DNA of 64,000 nucleotides from Spirochaetaceae bacterium (GTDB taxonomy: Bacteria; Spirochaetota; Spirochaetia; Treponematales; Treponemataceae). Shown in pieces: positions 37,360-45,041 of the stretch (the stretch's first letter is position 1; each line of letters starts with the position of its first letter). Below the pieces are notes generated by a model. That model was not told the origin of the DNA, did not search any database, and worked only from the letters and a program-made list of their open reading frames with translations. The DNA is taken from NCBI GenBank assembly GCA_017416145.1, contig JAFQDD010000010.1, positions 1 to 64,000 on the forward strand, read 5' to 3'. The translations under genes and the position numbers were made by a program.

Positions 37360-37989
37360 TCATTTATTTCTTGCACTAAGATTTTGTAAAGAATCAATCA
37401 CCGAGAGATTTTCAACTGCCGTTTCTGGTGGCAATCGTAAAACCGCCGAAGTAAAGTTCACAATTCCTTTAATTCCAAACATACTCAATTTTGTTGCAGT
37501 TTCTTGGGCAACCTTTTCTGGAACAGTCAAAATCGCAAAGTCGATGGCTTTTTCTTTTATAACCTGCTCCATTCTAAGCGTGGAATACAAAGGAAAACTT
37601 GTTTTCAAAGTTTCTATTCTGTTTACGCTGCTATCAAAACCAGCCACAATTTTGTAGTTTGTTCCTTGAAAACAAGAACTTGTTGAAAGAGCTTCTCCAA
37701 GTAAACCAAGCCCCACAATACAACAAGTTTTTTCATCCTGGTTTAAGTTTAGACATTTCATCAACTCTGATTTTAAGACAGAAACATCATAACCAGTTGA
37801 TGAAGAACATTTTATCCCAACTGAGGAAATATCCCGTCTAACAGTAAAGTTTGTCCAACCAGTGCGTTGCTGAATCTCTGTGGAAGAAATCTTTTCTTTC
37901 CCCGTTGATTCAACCTGTCGTAAAAGGCGAATAAGTTTAATCAGTCTTTCTCTAGTTGGTTTAGAAATCTCTTTTTTTTCACTTTCCAT
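37360..37989 (-). CDS. rex: Redox-sensing transcriptional repressor Rex
   Basis: Dimeric repressor that binds DNA at low NADH/NAD+ and releases it when NADH rises. The N-terminal winged helix (~1-85) contains TNFTVRRDISSVG. The Rossmann domain begins with CCIVGLGLLGEAL, and the C-terminal helix completes the 209-residue, full-length protein. The Shine-Dalgarno sequence is weak. Its own promoter region carries a Rex-type palindrome just after the predicted transcription start, suggesting autorepression. The hydrogenase operon in this window is a plausible target by function, although I found no operator there. Confidence 0.92.
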   Translation of the reverse strand: MESEKKEISKPTRERLIKLIRLLRQVESTGKEKISSTEIQQRTGWTNFTVRRDISSVGIKCSSSTGYDVSVLKSELMKCLNLNQDEKTCCIVGLGLLGEALSTSSCFQGTNYKIVAGFDSSVNRIETLKTSFPLYSTLRMEQVIKEKAIDFAILTVPEKVAQETATKLSMFGIKGIVNFTSAVLRLPPETAVENLSVIDSLQNLSARNK

Positions 37990-38014
37990 AATGATTCTTT
38001 TCGCTTGTGTTTTC

Positions 38015-38030
38015 TGTGAAAAAAATCACA
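38015..38030. promoter_or_regulatory. Rex-type operator in the rex 5' region
   Basis: TGTGAAAAAAATCACA is a 16-base palindrome matching the known Rex half-site pattern TTGTGAA-N-TTCACAA in its core. It lies ~8-23 bases after the predicted rex transcription start. Confidence 0.6.
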
Positions 38031-38044
38031 ATCACTATAATTTC

Positions 38045-38073
38045 ATTGTAATTTAAGATTTTATAATAGTCAA
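38045..38073 (-). promoter_or_regulatory. rex promoter
   Basis: On the - strand, TTGACT (38068-38073), a 17-base spacer, and TACAAT (38045-38050). Predicted start near 38038 gives a ~50-base leader. Confidence 0.65.
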
Positions 38074-38103
38074 TGAAAGATGAGTAAATTCGCCACTTTA
38101 GTC

Positions 38104-38117
38104 GTGAAATATTTCAC
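38104..38117. promoter_or_regulatory. Second Rex-type palindrome upstream of rex promoter
   Basis: GTGAAATATTTCAC is a perfect 14-base palindrome and the centre of a Rex consensus site. It lies about 30 bases upstream of the rex -35 hexamer, so looping with the downstream site is possible. Confidence 0.6.
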
Positions 38118-38202
38118 AGTGATATAAAAGTTATGATTAACCTAATATTTACAAAAACCTGACACACAATGTCAAGTTTTGTGTGGTATACTGATTTTAC
38201 AA

Positions 38203-38391
38203 TGCGTAAGGGACTACTTGTAGCCTCGCTGCTAATCTTTCAGTTTCTGCGTAAGGGATTGTAGCAACGCCGAAGGCGGCCACTGGACTGAGTTGCCGAA
38301 GGCAACGAGGGAAGCGGCTGGAGCGAAAGCGGAATTGCGAAAAGCCCGACCTGTAGCGACTGAAAGGAGCGGAAGGGTACGCCCAAAAAAT
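38203..38391 (+). repeat. Dispersed palindrome-rich intergenic element, copy 1
   Basis: GC-richer than its surroundings. TGCGTAAGGGA occurs twice (38203, 38249). It contains small hairpins such as GTTGCC-GAA-GGCAAC and CGCC-GAA-GGCG, and the blocks GGGATTGTA, AAAAGCCCGACC (38340-38351) and GCGACTGAAAGGAGC. The same blocks recur in inverted orientation at 50511-50660. With the Rex sites and the rex promoter, it accounts for the 37990-38408 gap; apart from a CACACAA/TTGTGTG inverted repeat at 38163-38185, nothing else is seen there. Confidence 0.65.
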
Positions 38392-38408
38392 AAAAAAGAG
38401 GTAAAAAA

Positions 38409-38957
38409 ATGGCTAGACCTAGAAATAAGGCAGATTTGATTGTGGCTGCCACTGAAAACTTTGAAAAATTGGTAAAAATGATTGAAGAAATGTCTGATGA
38501 AGAAAAGGCTAAGGATTATGATTTTTCTGGAGATGAAAAAAAGAAGGAAGCTCATTGGGGACGAGATAAAAATGTGCGAGATATTTTGATTCATTTGTGG
38601 GAATGGCATAAATTGTTGTTGCGATGGGCAAAAAATAATCGGGATTTGAAAAATGTAAAGATTCAGTTTTTGGAAGAAGGTTATTCTTGGAAAACTTATG
38701 GGGCTATGAACAAAGTTTTTTGGGAGCGAAATCAGGAAGTTTCGGAAAGTGAGGCTTTGGAATTGGTGAAAAAATCTCATTCTGAGGTGATGGAACTTTT
38801 AGAAGGATTTTCGGAAGCGGAACTTTTTGAAAAAGATGTGTTTGACTGGGTTGGCGGTTCGGTTTTGGGTTCGTATTTTGTAAGCACAACAAGTAGCCAT
38901 TACGATTGGGCAATGAAAAAACTTAAGGCTCACAAAAAATTGGTTTTGGGTAAATAG
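38409..38957 (+). CDS. ClbS/DfsB-family four-helix protein
   Basis: A 182-residue cytosolic protein with the ClbS/DfsB (DUF1706) pattern: ARPRNKADLI at the start, RDKNVRDILIHLWEWHKLLL in the middle, and TSSHYDWAMKKLKAHKK at the end. The family is a DinB-like helical bundle; ClbS itself is a cyclopropane hydrolase giving self-resistance to colibactin. No colibactin-type synthesis genes are here, so the substrate is unknown. GAGGTAAAAAA places a ribosome site before the ATG. It leads a three-gene cassette with a WYL regulator and a GyrI-like protein. Confidence 0.8.
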   Translation: MARPRNKADLIVAATENFEKLVKMIEEMSDEEKAKDYDFSGDEKKKEAHWGRDKNVRDILIHLWEWHKLLLRWAKNNRDLKNVKIQFLEEGYSWKTYGAMNKVFWERNQEVSESEALELVKKSHSEVMELLEGFSEAELFEKDVFDWVGGSVLGSYFVSTTSSHYDWAMKKLKAHKKLVLGK

Positions 38958-39016
38958 TTTTGGGATTTTGAATAACAGGCAATAGGTAAAGGGTAATAGG
39001 TAATAGGTAAAAACAG

Positions 39017-39937
39017 ATGATTTCTAGACTTTTTCAAATTGTTTACAAATTGATGGATTGTCCTCAGATGACGGCTAAGGAATTGGCGGCGGAAGTTGGG
39101 GTTTCTGAGCGGACAATTTATAGGGATGTGGAAAAACTTTCTTTGGCAGGGATTCCGATTTATGCAAATCAAGGGAAAAATGGTGGAATTGCACTTTTGC
39201 CAAATTATGTCTTAGATAAAACTGTTTTGTCTGATGATGAAAAGAAAAAGATTTTGGAATCTTTGAATGCTTTAAGTAGCCTGAACACAAACTTTAATAT
39301 AGAAGAAACAGGTGATTTTGATAGTTTGAAAAGTTTTTTGGGAGATTCCAAAGGATTTTATGATTGGCTTGAAGTGGAATTTTCAACTTGGGGAAATCGT
39401 GTTCAAGATGAGAATTTATTTAATATTTTGAAGTCTGGGATTTTAAATCGGCAAGTTTTGAAAATAGAATATGCTAGTTTCAATAGCGAGATTTCTGAGC
39501 GAAAAATAAAACCACTAAAGATTTGTTTTAAAAATGAATCTTGGTATTTGTATGCTTTTTGTTTTCTTCGAAATGATTACCGATTTTTTAAATTTTCTCG
39601 AATACATCGAGTGGAAAAATTGGACGAATATTTTACTCCAGAAATCACTGGAAAAGTCTTGCCAAAAATGAGCGAACAATACGCAAATAATTTGGGAAGT
39701 CAAACTCGAGTAATTGTTGAAGTTGATTCAAAATTGTCTTGGCGTGCCTTTGATGAACTTGAAGTTTTAGAACATCTTGAAAACGGAAATCTTCGTTGTG
39801 CAGTAAATATTCCAGACATTTCTTGGGGAATTAGTTATCTTTTGTCTTTTGGAAGCGGAATAAAAGTGATTGAGCCAGATTCAGTAAAAAATATGCTTTT
39901 GCAAGAAATTGAAAAAATGCTGAAAAATGCAAAATAG
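39017..39937 (+). CDS. HTH-WYL transcriptional regulator (YafY type)
   Basis: An N-terminal HTH_11 winged helix (residues ~3-60, with TAKELAAEVGVSERTIYRDVEKL) is followed by a WYL domain (~140-225, with VLKIEYASF and the ESWYLYAFCFLRNDYRFFK segment) and a WCX-like C-terminal extension. WYL domains bind small ligands or nucleic acid and often control stress or defence genes. The 59-base gap from the ClbS-like gene contains heptamer repeats GGTAATA (about 38986-39010). It probably regulates its own cassette. Confidence 0.85.
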   Translation: MISRLFQIVYKLMDCPQMTAKELAAEVGVSERTIYRDVEKLSLAGIPIYANQGKNGGIALLPNYVLDKTVLSDDEKKKILESLNALSSLNTNFNIEETGDFDSLKSFLGDSKGFYDWLEVEFSTWGNRVQDENLFNILKSGILNRQVLKIEYASFNSEISERKIKPLKICFKNESWYLYAFCFLRNDYRFFKFSRIHRVEKLDEYFTPEITGKVLPKMSEQYANNLGSQTRVIVEVDSKLSWRAFDELEVLEHLENGNLRCAVNIPDISWGISYLLSFGSGIKVIEPDSVKNMLLQEIEKMLKNAK

Positions 39938-39946
39938 GAAAACATT

Positions 39947-40606
39947 ATGCCATTTGATTATAAAAAAGAATTTTCTGAGTTTTATTTACCTGCAAAAAAG
40001 CCTTCAATAATAAAGATTCCTGCTATGAATTTTGTAGCAGTTTCTGGGAAAGGAAATCCTAACGAAGAAGGCGGTGAGTATAAATCAGCCCTTGAATTGC
40101 TTTATGGCATTTCTTTTACGATTAAAATGAGTAAAATGGCTTTGAAAAAAGATCCAAATGCTTGGCAAATTCCAAATTATTTTGATTATGTGGTTCCGCC
40201 TTTGGAAGGGCTTTGGTGGCAAGAAAATGTTGATGGAATTGATTATACTAGAAAAGACGAGTTTTCTTGGATTTCTATGATTCGGCTTCCAGATTTTGTT
40301 ACTAAAGATATTTTTGGTTGGGCAAAAGAAGAGGCTACAAACAAGAAAAAAATTGATTTTTCAAAAGCACAGTTTTTCCATTTTGAAGAAGGCCTTTGTG
40401 TTCAATGTTTGCATGTGGGAAGTTATGATTCAGAACCAGAAACAATAAACGAAATGAAAAATTATGCAAATTCTCAAGGCTATGAAGAAGATTTTTCGGA
40501 GGGAAGATTTCACCACGAGATTTATTTATCTGACCCAAGAAAAGTTGCTGCCGAAAAACTTAGAACAGTAATTCGGCATCCTGTAAGAAAAAGGTGTAAA
40601 AAATAG
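39947..40606 (+). CDS. GyrI-like small-molecule-binding domain protein
   Basis: A 219-residue protein of the GyrI-like/SOUL-type fold (COG4832 pattern): FDYKKEFSEFY and IPAMNFVAVSGKGNPNEEGGEYKSALELLYG near the N-terminus, a central ligand-binding region with PPLEGLWW, and HEIYLSDPRKVAAEKLRTVIRHPV at the C-terminus. Members bind lipophilic or cationic compounds, and some have been linked to cyclopropanoid hydrolysis. Only nine bases separate it from the WYL gene; its ATG follows AGGAAAACATT. It is probably a detoxifying or sensing partner of the ClbS-like protein. Confidence 0.8.
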   Translation: MPFDYKKEFSEFYLPAKKPSIIKIPAMNFVAVSGKGNPNEEGGEYKSALELLYGISFTIKMSKMALKKDPNAWQIPNYFDYVVPPLEGLWWQENVDGIDYTRKDEFSWISMIRLPDFVTKDIFGWAKEEATNKKKIDFSKAQFFHFEEGLCVQCLHVGSYDSEPETINEMKNYANSQGYEEDFSEGRFHHEIYLSDPRKVAAEKLRTVIRHPVRKRCKK

Positions 40607-40672
40607 TTTTTCAGAAAAAATAATCTAATTTTTTTTCTAACATAATTCTAATTTAACAATGAATAATAATAC

Positions 40673-40701
40673 TTGAAACCTGAAACAATATTTATTACAT
40701 T
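40673..40701 (+). promoter_or_regulatory. Promoter for riboswitch-controlled P-type ATPase gene
   Basis: TTGAAA (40673-40678), a 17-base spacer, TACATT (40696-40701). The predicted start near 40708 lies about 20 bases before the riboswitch. Confidence 0.5.
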
Positions 40702-40728
40702 ATATAAAGTAATAAAAATTTACACCGA

Positions 40729-40836
40729 ACAAAAAGGGAGTAGTTGCGCACTTTTGTGTGTTCTAATATTCGTCATCACGTTTTCTTATAAAGAAATCTG
40801 GATATTAGGCAATATAAATTGAACAAGACTTTTTGT
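40729..40836 (+). ncRNA. yybP-ykoY (Mn2+) riboswitch, copy 1
   Basis: The family-specific blocks are present in order: AAGGGAGTAG at the start of the P1/L1 region, CGTCATCACG in the L3 region, and AACAAGACTT at the 3' side. P1 pairs ACAAAAAG (40729-40736) with CTTTTTGT (40829-40836). This class senses Mn2+ and turns on export genes. The P1 3' strand is shared with the following terminator, so metal binding should prevent termination. Confidence 0.85.
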
Positions 40837-40873
40837 GTACTAACTTATTAGTATGCAAAAAGTCTTTTTTTTT
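40825..40873 (+). terminator. Riboswitch-controlled terminator
   Basis: A 19-bp arm pair (40825-40843 with 40848-40866), continuous with only two G-U wobbles, loop CTTA, then nine T residues. Its 5' arm contains the riboswitch P1 3' strand, so the two structures exclude each other. Confidence 0.88.
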
Positions 40874-40897
40874 GCATACAACTTTGGAGGAAAAACC

Positions 40898-43525
40898 ATG
40901 AAAGAAATCTATCAAATCCCAAAAGATGAATTATTAAAAAATGTAAACGTAAAATCTGGACTATCCACAGAAAAGGCAAAGGAAATTTTAGAAAAGGATG
41001 GGGAAAATGTTTTACAAGAATCTAAGAAAAAAAGTGCTTTTTCGGTATTTTTAGGGCAATTTGCAGATTTATTGGTTATTATCCTTGTAATTGCCGCAAT
41101 TATTTCAATGTTATCAGGAAATATTGAAAGTACTATCGTAATTTTTGCAGTAATTTTGATGAATGCGATTCTCGGAACTGTACAGTATATAAAAGCAGAA
41201 AAATCTTTAGAATCTTTAAAAGCATTATCATCGCCTCATGTAAAAGTTTTACGAGACGGAATAAAGCAAGAAATTTTATCGAAAGACGTTGTAAAAGGGG
41301 ATATTGTGCTTTTGGAAGCTGGAGATATGATTGTTGCTGACGGAAGAATAATAGAAAACTTTTCTTTGCAAGTAAACGAAAGCTCTCTTACCGGTGAATC
41401 CAACAATATCGATAAAACAGATTCTGATATTACAGAAGAACTTCCTTTAGGGGACAGAGTGAATATGGTTTATTCTGGAAGTCTTGTTACTTACGGCCGT
41501 GCAAATGTGCTAGTTACAGGAACTGGCATGAATACAGAAATGGGAAAAATCGCCCAACTAATGAATGATACAAAACAAAAGAAAACTCCATTACAAAAAA
41601 GCTTAGACGATTTTGGGAAAAAACTTGCTATCATCATTATGATAATTAGCTGTGTGGTGTTCGCTCTAAGAATCCTTCAGGGAGATAAACCTCTAGATTC
41701 CTTGATGTTTGCCGTTGCCTTGGCTGTAGCTGCAATTCCAGAAGCTTTAAGTTCCATCGTAACAATTGTTCAAGCCATGGGAACAAAAAAAATGGCTACA
41801 GAAAATGCCATTGTAAAAGAATTAAAAGCTGTTGAATCCCTTGGCTCTGTATCCGTAATTTGCTCTGATAAAACTGGAACCCTTACCCAAAACAAAATGA
41901 CTGTTCAAGAAATTTATCTTGAAGAACAGTGTTTTAAACCAAATCAACTTGATTTTAGCCAAAAATCTCACGAATATCTTTTATTAAATGCAATGCTAAA
42001 TAATGATTCTTCCATAAAAGACGGAAAAGGAATTGGAGATCCAACTGAATCATGCTTGCTAACAATGGCTCGACTTGCAAAATATGACAAAAATGGGATT
42101 ACAGAAAATGATTTTAGAGCAACAATGCCTCGTTTAGAAGAAATCCCTTTTGATTCAGACAGAAAACTAATGAGCTCAAAATATATGATTCACAATGTTC
42201 CAACTGTATTTACAAAAGGGGCTTTGGACGTTCTTTTGGACAAAACCACAAATATTTTAACAAAAGACGGCATTAGACCAATTATAGAAAATGATAAAGG
42301 AAAAATATTAGAACAAAATAAAATATTTTCAGAAAATGGACTTCGGGTTTTGGCTTTTGCCTACAAAGAATTAAAAGAAAATGAAACTTTAGCCCAAACT
42401 GGCGAAAACAATTACACATTCATAGGGCTTGTTTCTATGGTAGACCCACCACGTCCAGAATCAATTCAAGCAGTAAAAGACGCAAAACAAGCTGGAATTC
42501 GCCCCGTAATGATTACTGGGGACCACAAAGTTACAGCAACAGCCATTGCAAAACAAATTGGCATTTTTGAAGAAGGAGATATTGCTCTTACAGGTCAAGA
42601 ATTGGACAAACTTTCTGATGAAGAACTATTCCGTATTTTAGAAAAAGTTAGCGTTTATGCTAGAGTTTCCCCAGAAAACAAAATTCGCATTGTAGATGCT
42701 TGGCAAAAAAAAGGCAAAATCGTAGCAATGACTGGCGACGGTGTAAACGATGCCCCAGCTCTAAAAAAAGCCGACATTGGTGTTGCCATGGGAATTACAG
42801 GAACAGAAGTTTCAAAAGACGCTTCTGCAATGATTTTAGTTGATGATAATTTTGCTACAATCATCAAAGCTGTTTTGAATGGAAGAAATATTTACAGAAA
42901 CATTATCAATGCAATTCAGTTTTTATTGTCAGGCAATTTAAGTGCAATTTTTGTGGTTTTAATTTGCTCGGTTTTAGCTCTCCCAACTCCATTTGAACCA
43001 GTTCACTTGTTGTTCATAAATCTTCTTACAGATTCTTTACCCGCTTTAGCAATCGGCATGGAAAAAACAGATAAAAATCTTCTAAAAAACAAACCTCGTG
43101 ATCCAAAAAAAGGATTTTTAACAAAGGATTTTTTATTAAAACTCTTAGGATTTGCTTTACCAATTACTATAGTTACAATGATTGCATTTTATATGGGATT
43201 AAGAATTTCTCCTATGGTTGCAAGTTCTTGTGCGTTTGCAACATTGGCTCTAGCAAGACTATTCCACGGATTTAACTGTAGAAGCGATAAATCAATTTTT
43301 TCAATCAAACTTTTAAGCAACAAATGGACTGTAGGGGCTTTTTTAGCAGGAACCACATTATTGGCAATGGTGATTTTTATTCCATTTTTACGAAAACTCT
43401 TTTCTGTTGCTAATTTAAGTTTAGGTTTGGTGAGTTTAATTATAATTTTAGCATTTCTTCCAACATTACTAATTCAAATCGTAAAAGGAATTATTGATTT
43501 TAAAAAAAGAAAAAATAAATCGTAG
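40898..43525 (+). CDS. P-type cation ATPase (Ca2+/Mn2+ type, probable Mn2+ exporter)
   Basis: P-IIA-like pump of 875 residues. LTGES is in the actuator domain, the phosphorylation motif is CSDKTGT, and the hinge is MTGDGVNDAP. M4 has the PEAL motif with its ligand Glu, and M6 has NLLTDSLP. The M5 position equivalent to the SERCA site-I Glu appears to be Ala (SGNLSAIF), as in single-site PMR1/SPCA-type pumps, which carry Mn2+. A Mn2+ riboswitch precedes the gene, supporting manganese export rather than calcium. I start at the ATG at 40898 behind GGAGG; the earlier in-frame codon at 40853 lies inside the terminator. Confidence 0.88.
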   Translation: MKEIYQIPKDELLKNVNVKSGLSTEKAKEILEKDGENVLQESKKKSAFSVFLGQFADLLVIILVIAAIISMLSGNIESTIVIFAVILMNAILGTVQYIKAEKSLESLKALSSPHVKVLRDGIKQEILSKDVVKGDIVLLEAGDMIVADGRIIENFSLQVNESSLTGESNNIDKTDSDITEELPLGDRVNMVYSGSLVTYGRANVLVTGTGMNTEMGKIAQLMNDTKQKKTPLQKSLDDFGKKLAIIIMIISCVVFALRILQGDKPLDSLMFAVALAVAAIPEALSSIVTIVQAMGTKKMATENAIVKELKAVESLGSVSVICSDKTGTLTQNKMTVQEIYLEEQCFKPNQLDFSQKSHEYLLLNAMLNNDSSIKDGKGIGDPTESCLLTMARLAKYDKNGITENDFRATMPRLEEIPFDSDRKLMSSKYMIHNVPTVFTKGALDVLLDKTTNILTKDGIRPIIENDKGKILEQNKIFSENGLRVLAFAYKELKENETLAQTGENNYTFIGLVSMVDPPRPESIQAVKDAKQAGIRPVMITGDHKVTATAIAKQIGIFEEGDIALTGQELDKLSDEELFRILEKVSVYARVSPENKIRIVDAWQKKGKIVAMTGDGVNDAPALKKADIGVAMGITGTEVSKDASAMILVDDNFATIIKAVLNGRNIYRNIINAIQFLLSGNLSAIFVVLICSVLALPTPFEPVHLLFINLLTDSLPALAIGMEKTDKNLLKNKPRDPKKGFLTKDFLLKLLGFALPITIVTMIAFYMGLRISPMVASSCAFATLALARLFHGFNCRSDKSIFSIKLLSNKWTVGAFLAGTTLLAMVIFIPFLRKLFSVANLSLGLVSLIIILAFLPTLLIQIVKGIIDFKKRKNKS

Positions 43526-43557
43526 AACAAAATATCAAATATTTTTCAAAAAAAGGA

Positions 43558-43586
43558 TTTGCATTTTTATGAATTTAGTTTATGAT
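43558..43586 (+). promoter_or_regulatory. Promoter for second riboswitch transcript
   Basis: TTTGCA (43558-43563), a 17-base spacer, TATGAT (43581-43586). Start is predicted near 43594, only a few bases before the riboswitch. Confidence 0.45.
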
Positions 43587-43595
43587 AGAATAATC

Positions 43596-43688
43596 ACAAG
43601 GGAGTAGCTAGCATATTTTTATGTTTGCTTTGCCGTCAGTACGATTTATCAAATAAATCCGGTTCTGCAAGTAAATAGCGAGACTTGT
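43596..43688 (+). ncRNA. yybP-ykoY (Mn2+) riboswitch, copy 2
   Basis: A closer match to the consensus than copy 1: AAGGGAGTAGCTAGC, GCCGTCAGTACG, CCGGTTCTGCAAG and GCGAGACTTG in order. P1 pairs ACAAG (43596-43600) with CTTGT (43684-43688). Downstream, AGACTTGTCTGCA can pair imperfectly with TGCAGTCATGTCT, giving an alternative fold. No T run follows, so control is more likely at translation. Confidence 0.9.
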
Positions 43689-43801
43689 CTGCAAAATTAT
43701 TTCACAGGATTTTCGTCCTGTTAATGCAGTCATGTCTTGCAAAATTCCTACCTTTTATAGAATTACCAAGATTTGACAGCAAAAAAAATAGGAGTCATGC
43801 T

Positions 43802-44770
43802 ATGGACATGGTAATTCAAATTCTTCTTTTAGTTTTGGGATTTGCACTTCTAGTAAAAGGTGCAGATTGGTTTGTTGATGGTGCAGCTGGAATTGCAACA
43901 AAATTCGGTATTCCACAGTTGGTAATCGGACTTACAATTGTTGCAATGGGAACAAGTGCCCCAGAAGCAGCAGTAAGTATAACAGCTGCCTTTGCTGGAA
44001 ATGCAGAAATCACAATCGGAAACATTGTTGGAAGTAATGTTCTAAATATTCTAATTATTTTAGGAATTACAGCCCTTGTTTATCCTGTAGCAGTGCAAAA
44101 ATCTTCACTTATATTTGATATTCCTGTTGTTTTATTTGCAACTGCAATACTTTTTGTCCTTGGATATGATGGAAATATTAGTCGTTTAGACGGCATTATA
44201 ATGCTTGTAGTTTTTGTAGCATATTTATTTTTCTTATTTTGGGATGCAAAAAGACCAAAAAAATTGGAATCAGTAGAAGTTCAACAAGAAGAAGCAGAAA
44301 ATGAAGAAACAAAAAACGAAAGAAAAAATCTTTCTTTGCCAAAAGCACTAATTTTTACAGTAATTGGTTTAGTTTTAATTGTTGCTGGTTCAAACTTTGT
44401 AGTTAAATCTGCTACATTTATTGCAACTGCATTGGGATTAAGTCAAAGATTTATTGGATTAACAATCGTTGCATTAGGAACATCTTTGCCAGAATTATTT
44501 ACATCTGTAACTGCTGCAATGAAAAAGAATTCTGATATTGCTGTAGGAAATATCGTAGGAAGCAATATTTTTAACATCTTATTCATTGTTGGACTTTCTG
44601 GATTAATTATTCCAGTTCCATTTGACCCTGCATTCCGTTTTGACACACTTGTTTCTGGAGTAGCCGCAATTCTTCTATTACTTTGTAGTTTGCCTAAAAA
44701 ACGCTTATCCCGTATTGCAGGTATTTTCTTCTTGATTTGTTACGCAGTTTATTTTTATATGATTTGGTAA
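43802..44770 (+). CDS. CaCA-family cation antiporter (YrbG-like, probable Mn2+/Ca2+ exporter)
   Basis: A 322-residue inner-membrane Na+(H+)/cation exchanger. The two alpha-repeats are present: GTSAPEAAVSITAA with GNIVGSNVLNI near residues 40-85, and GTSLPELFTSVTAA with GNIVGSNIFNI near 225-270; each has the essential Glu and Asn. About ten transmembrane helices surround a short Glu/Lys-rich cytosolic loop. I use the ATG at 43802 behind AGGAG; an earlier frame opening at 43685 runs through the riboswitch. A Mn2+ riboswitch upstream suggests manganese as physiological cargo. It is the partner of the P-type ATPase just before it. Confidence 0.88.
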   Translation: MDMVIQILLLVLGFALLVKGADWFVDGAAGIATKFGIPQLVIGLTIVAMGTSAPEAAVSITAAFAGNAEITIGNIVGSNVLNILIILGITALVYPVAVQKSSLIFDIPVVLFATAILFVLGYDGNISRLDGIIMLVVFVAYLFFLFWDAKRPKKLESVEVQQEEAENEETKNERKNLSLPKALIFTVIGLVLIVAGSNFVVKSATFIATALGLSQRFIGLTIVALGTSLPELFTSVTAAMKKNSDIAVGNIVGSNIFNILFIVGLSGLIIPVPFDPAFRFDTLVSGVAAILLLLCSLPKKRLSRIAGIFFLICYAVYFYMIW

Positions 44771-44780
44771 ACTTTGTCAT

Positions 44781-44806
44781 ATCACCTCTCAGAAATGGGA
44801 GGTGAT
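44781..44806 (+). terminator. Hairpin after antiporter gene
   Basis: 8-bp stem ATCACCTC/GAGGTGAT with a 10-base loop, followed by a broken T run. Eleven bases after the stop codon. Confidence 0.6.
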
Positions 44807-44990
44807 TTATCATTTTAAGCTTCAATTTCAAAATAATAAACATTATCAATCCTATAATTTCAAACAATCTAAACGCCATCTATAGACTTTTTACATATCA
44901 AAGCCTCTTTCTATTAACAACAATAATTATTTTTCTTACATTTTCTAACATTTTTTCAAAAAAAATATTTAACATTTTACATTCTACCTC

Positions 44991-45015
44991 TTGACTATAT
45001 ATATATATATATAAT
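44991..45015 (+). promoter_or_regulatory. Lipoprotein promoter with (TA)9 spacer tract
   Basis: TTGACT (44991-44996) and TATAAT (45010-45015) are separated by only 13 bases, and nearly all of the spacer is a TA dinucleotide repeat (44996-45013, nine units). Two more units would give the optimal 17 bases. The transcript would lead to a strong GGAGG ribosome site before the ATG. Confidence 0.55.
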
Positions 45016-45041
45016 GACCTCAAAATTTCATGGAGGGTTTT

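Noticed and set aside
38159-38203. Promoter and interleaved palindromes (TGACA-TGTCA, CACACAA-TTGTGTG) before the ClbS cassette
   Set aside because: TATACT and TACAAT boxes are present but no properly spaced -35 hexamer was found, so a promoter is not called; the palindromes remain possible operator sequence.
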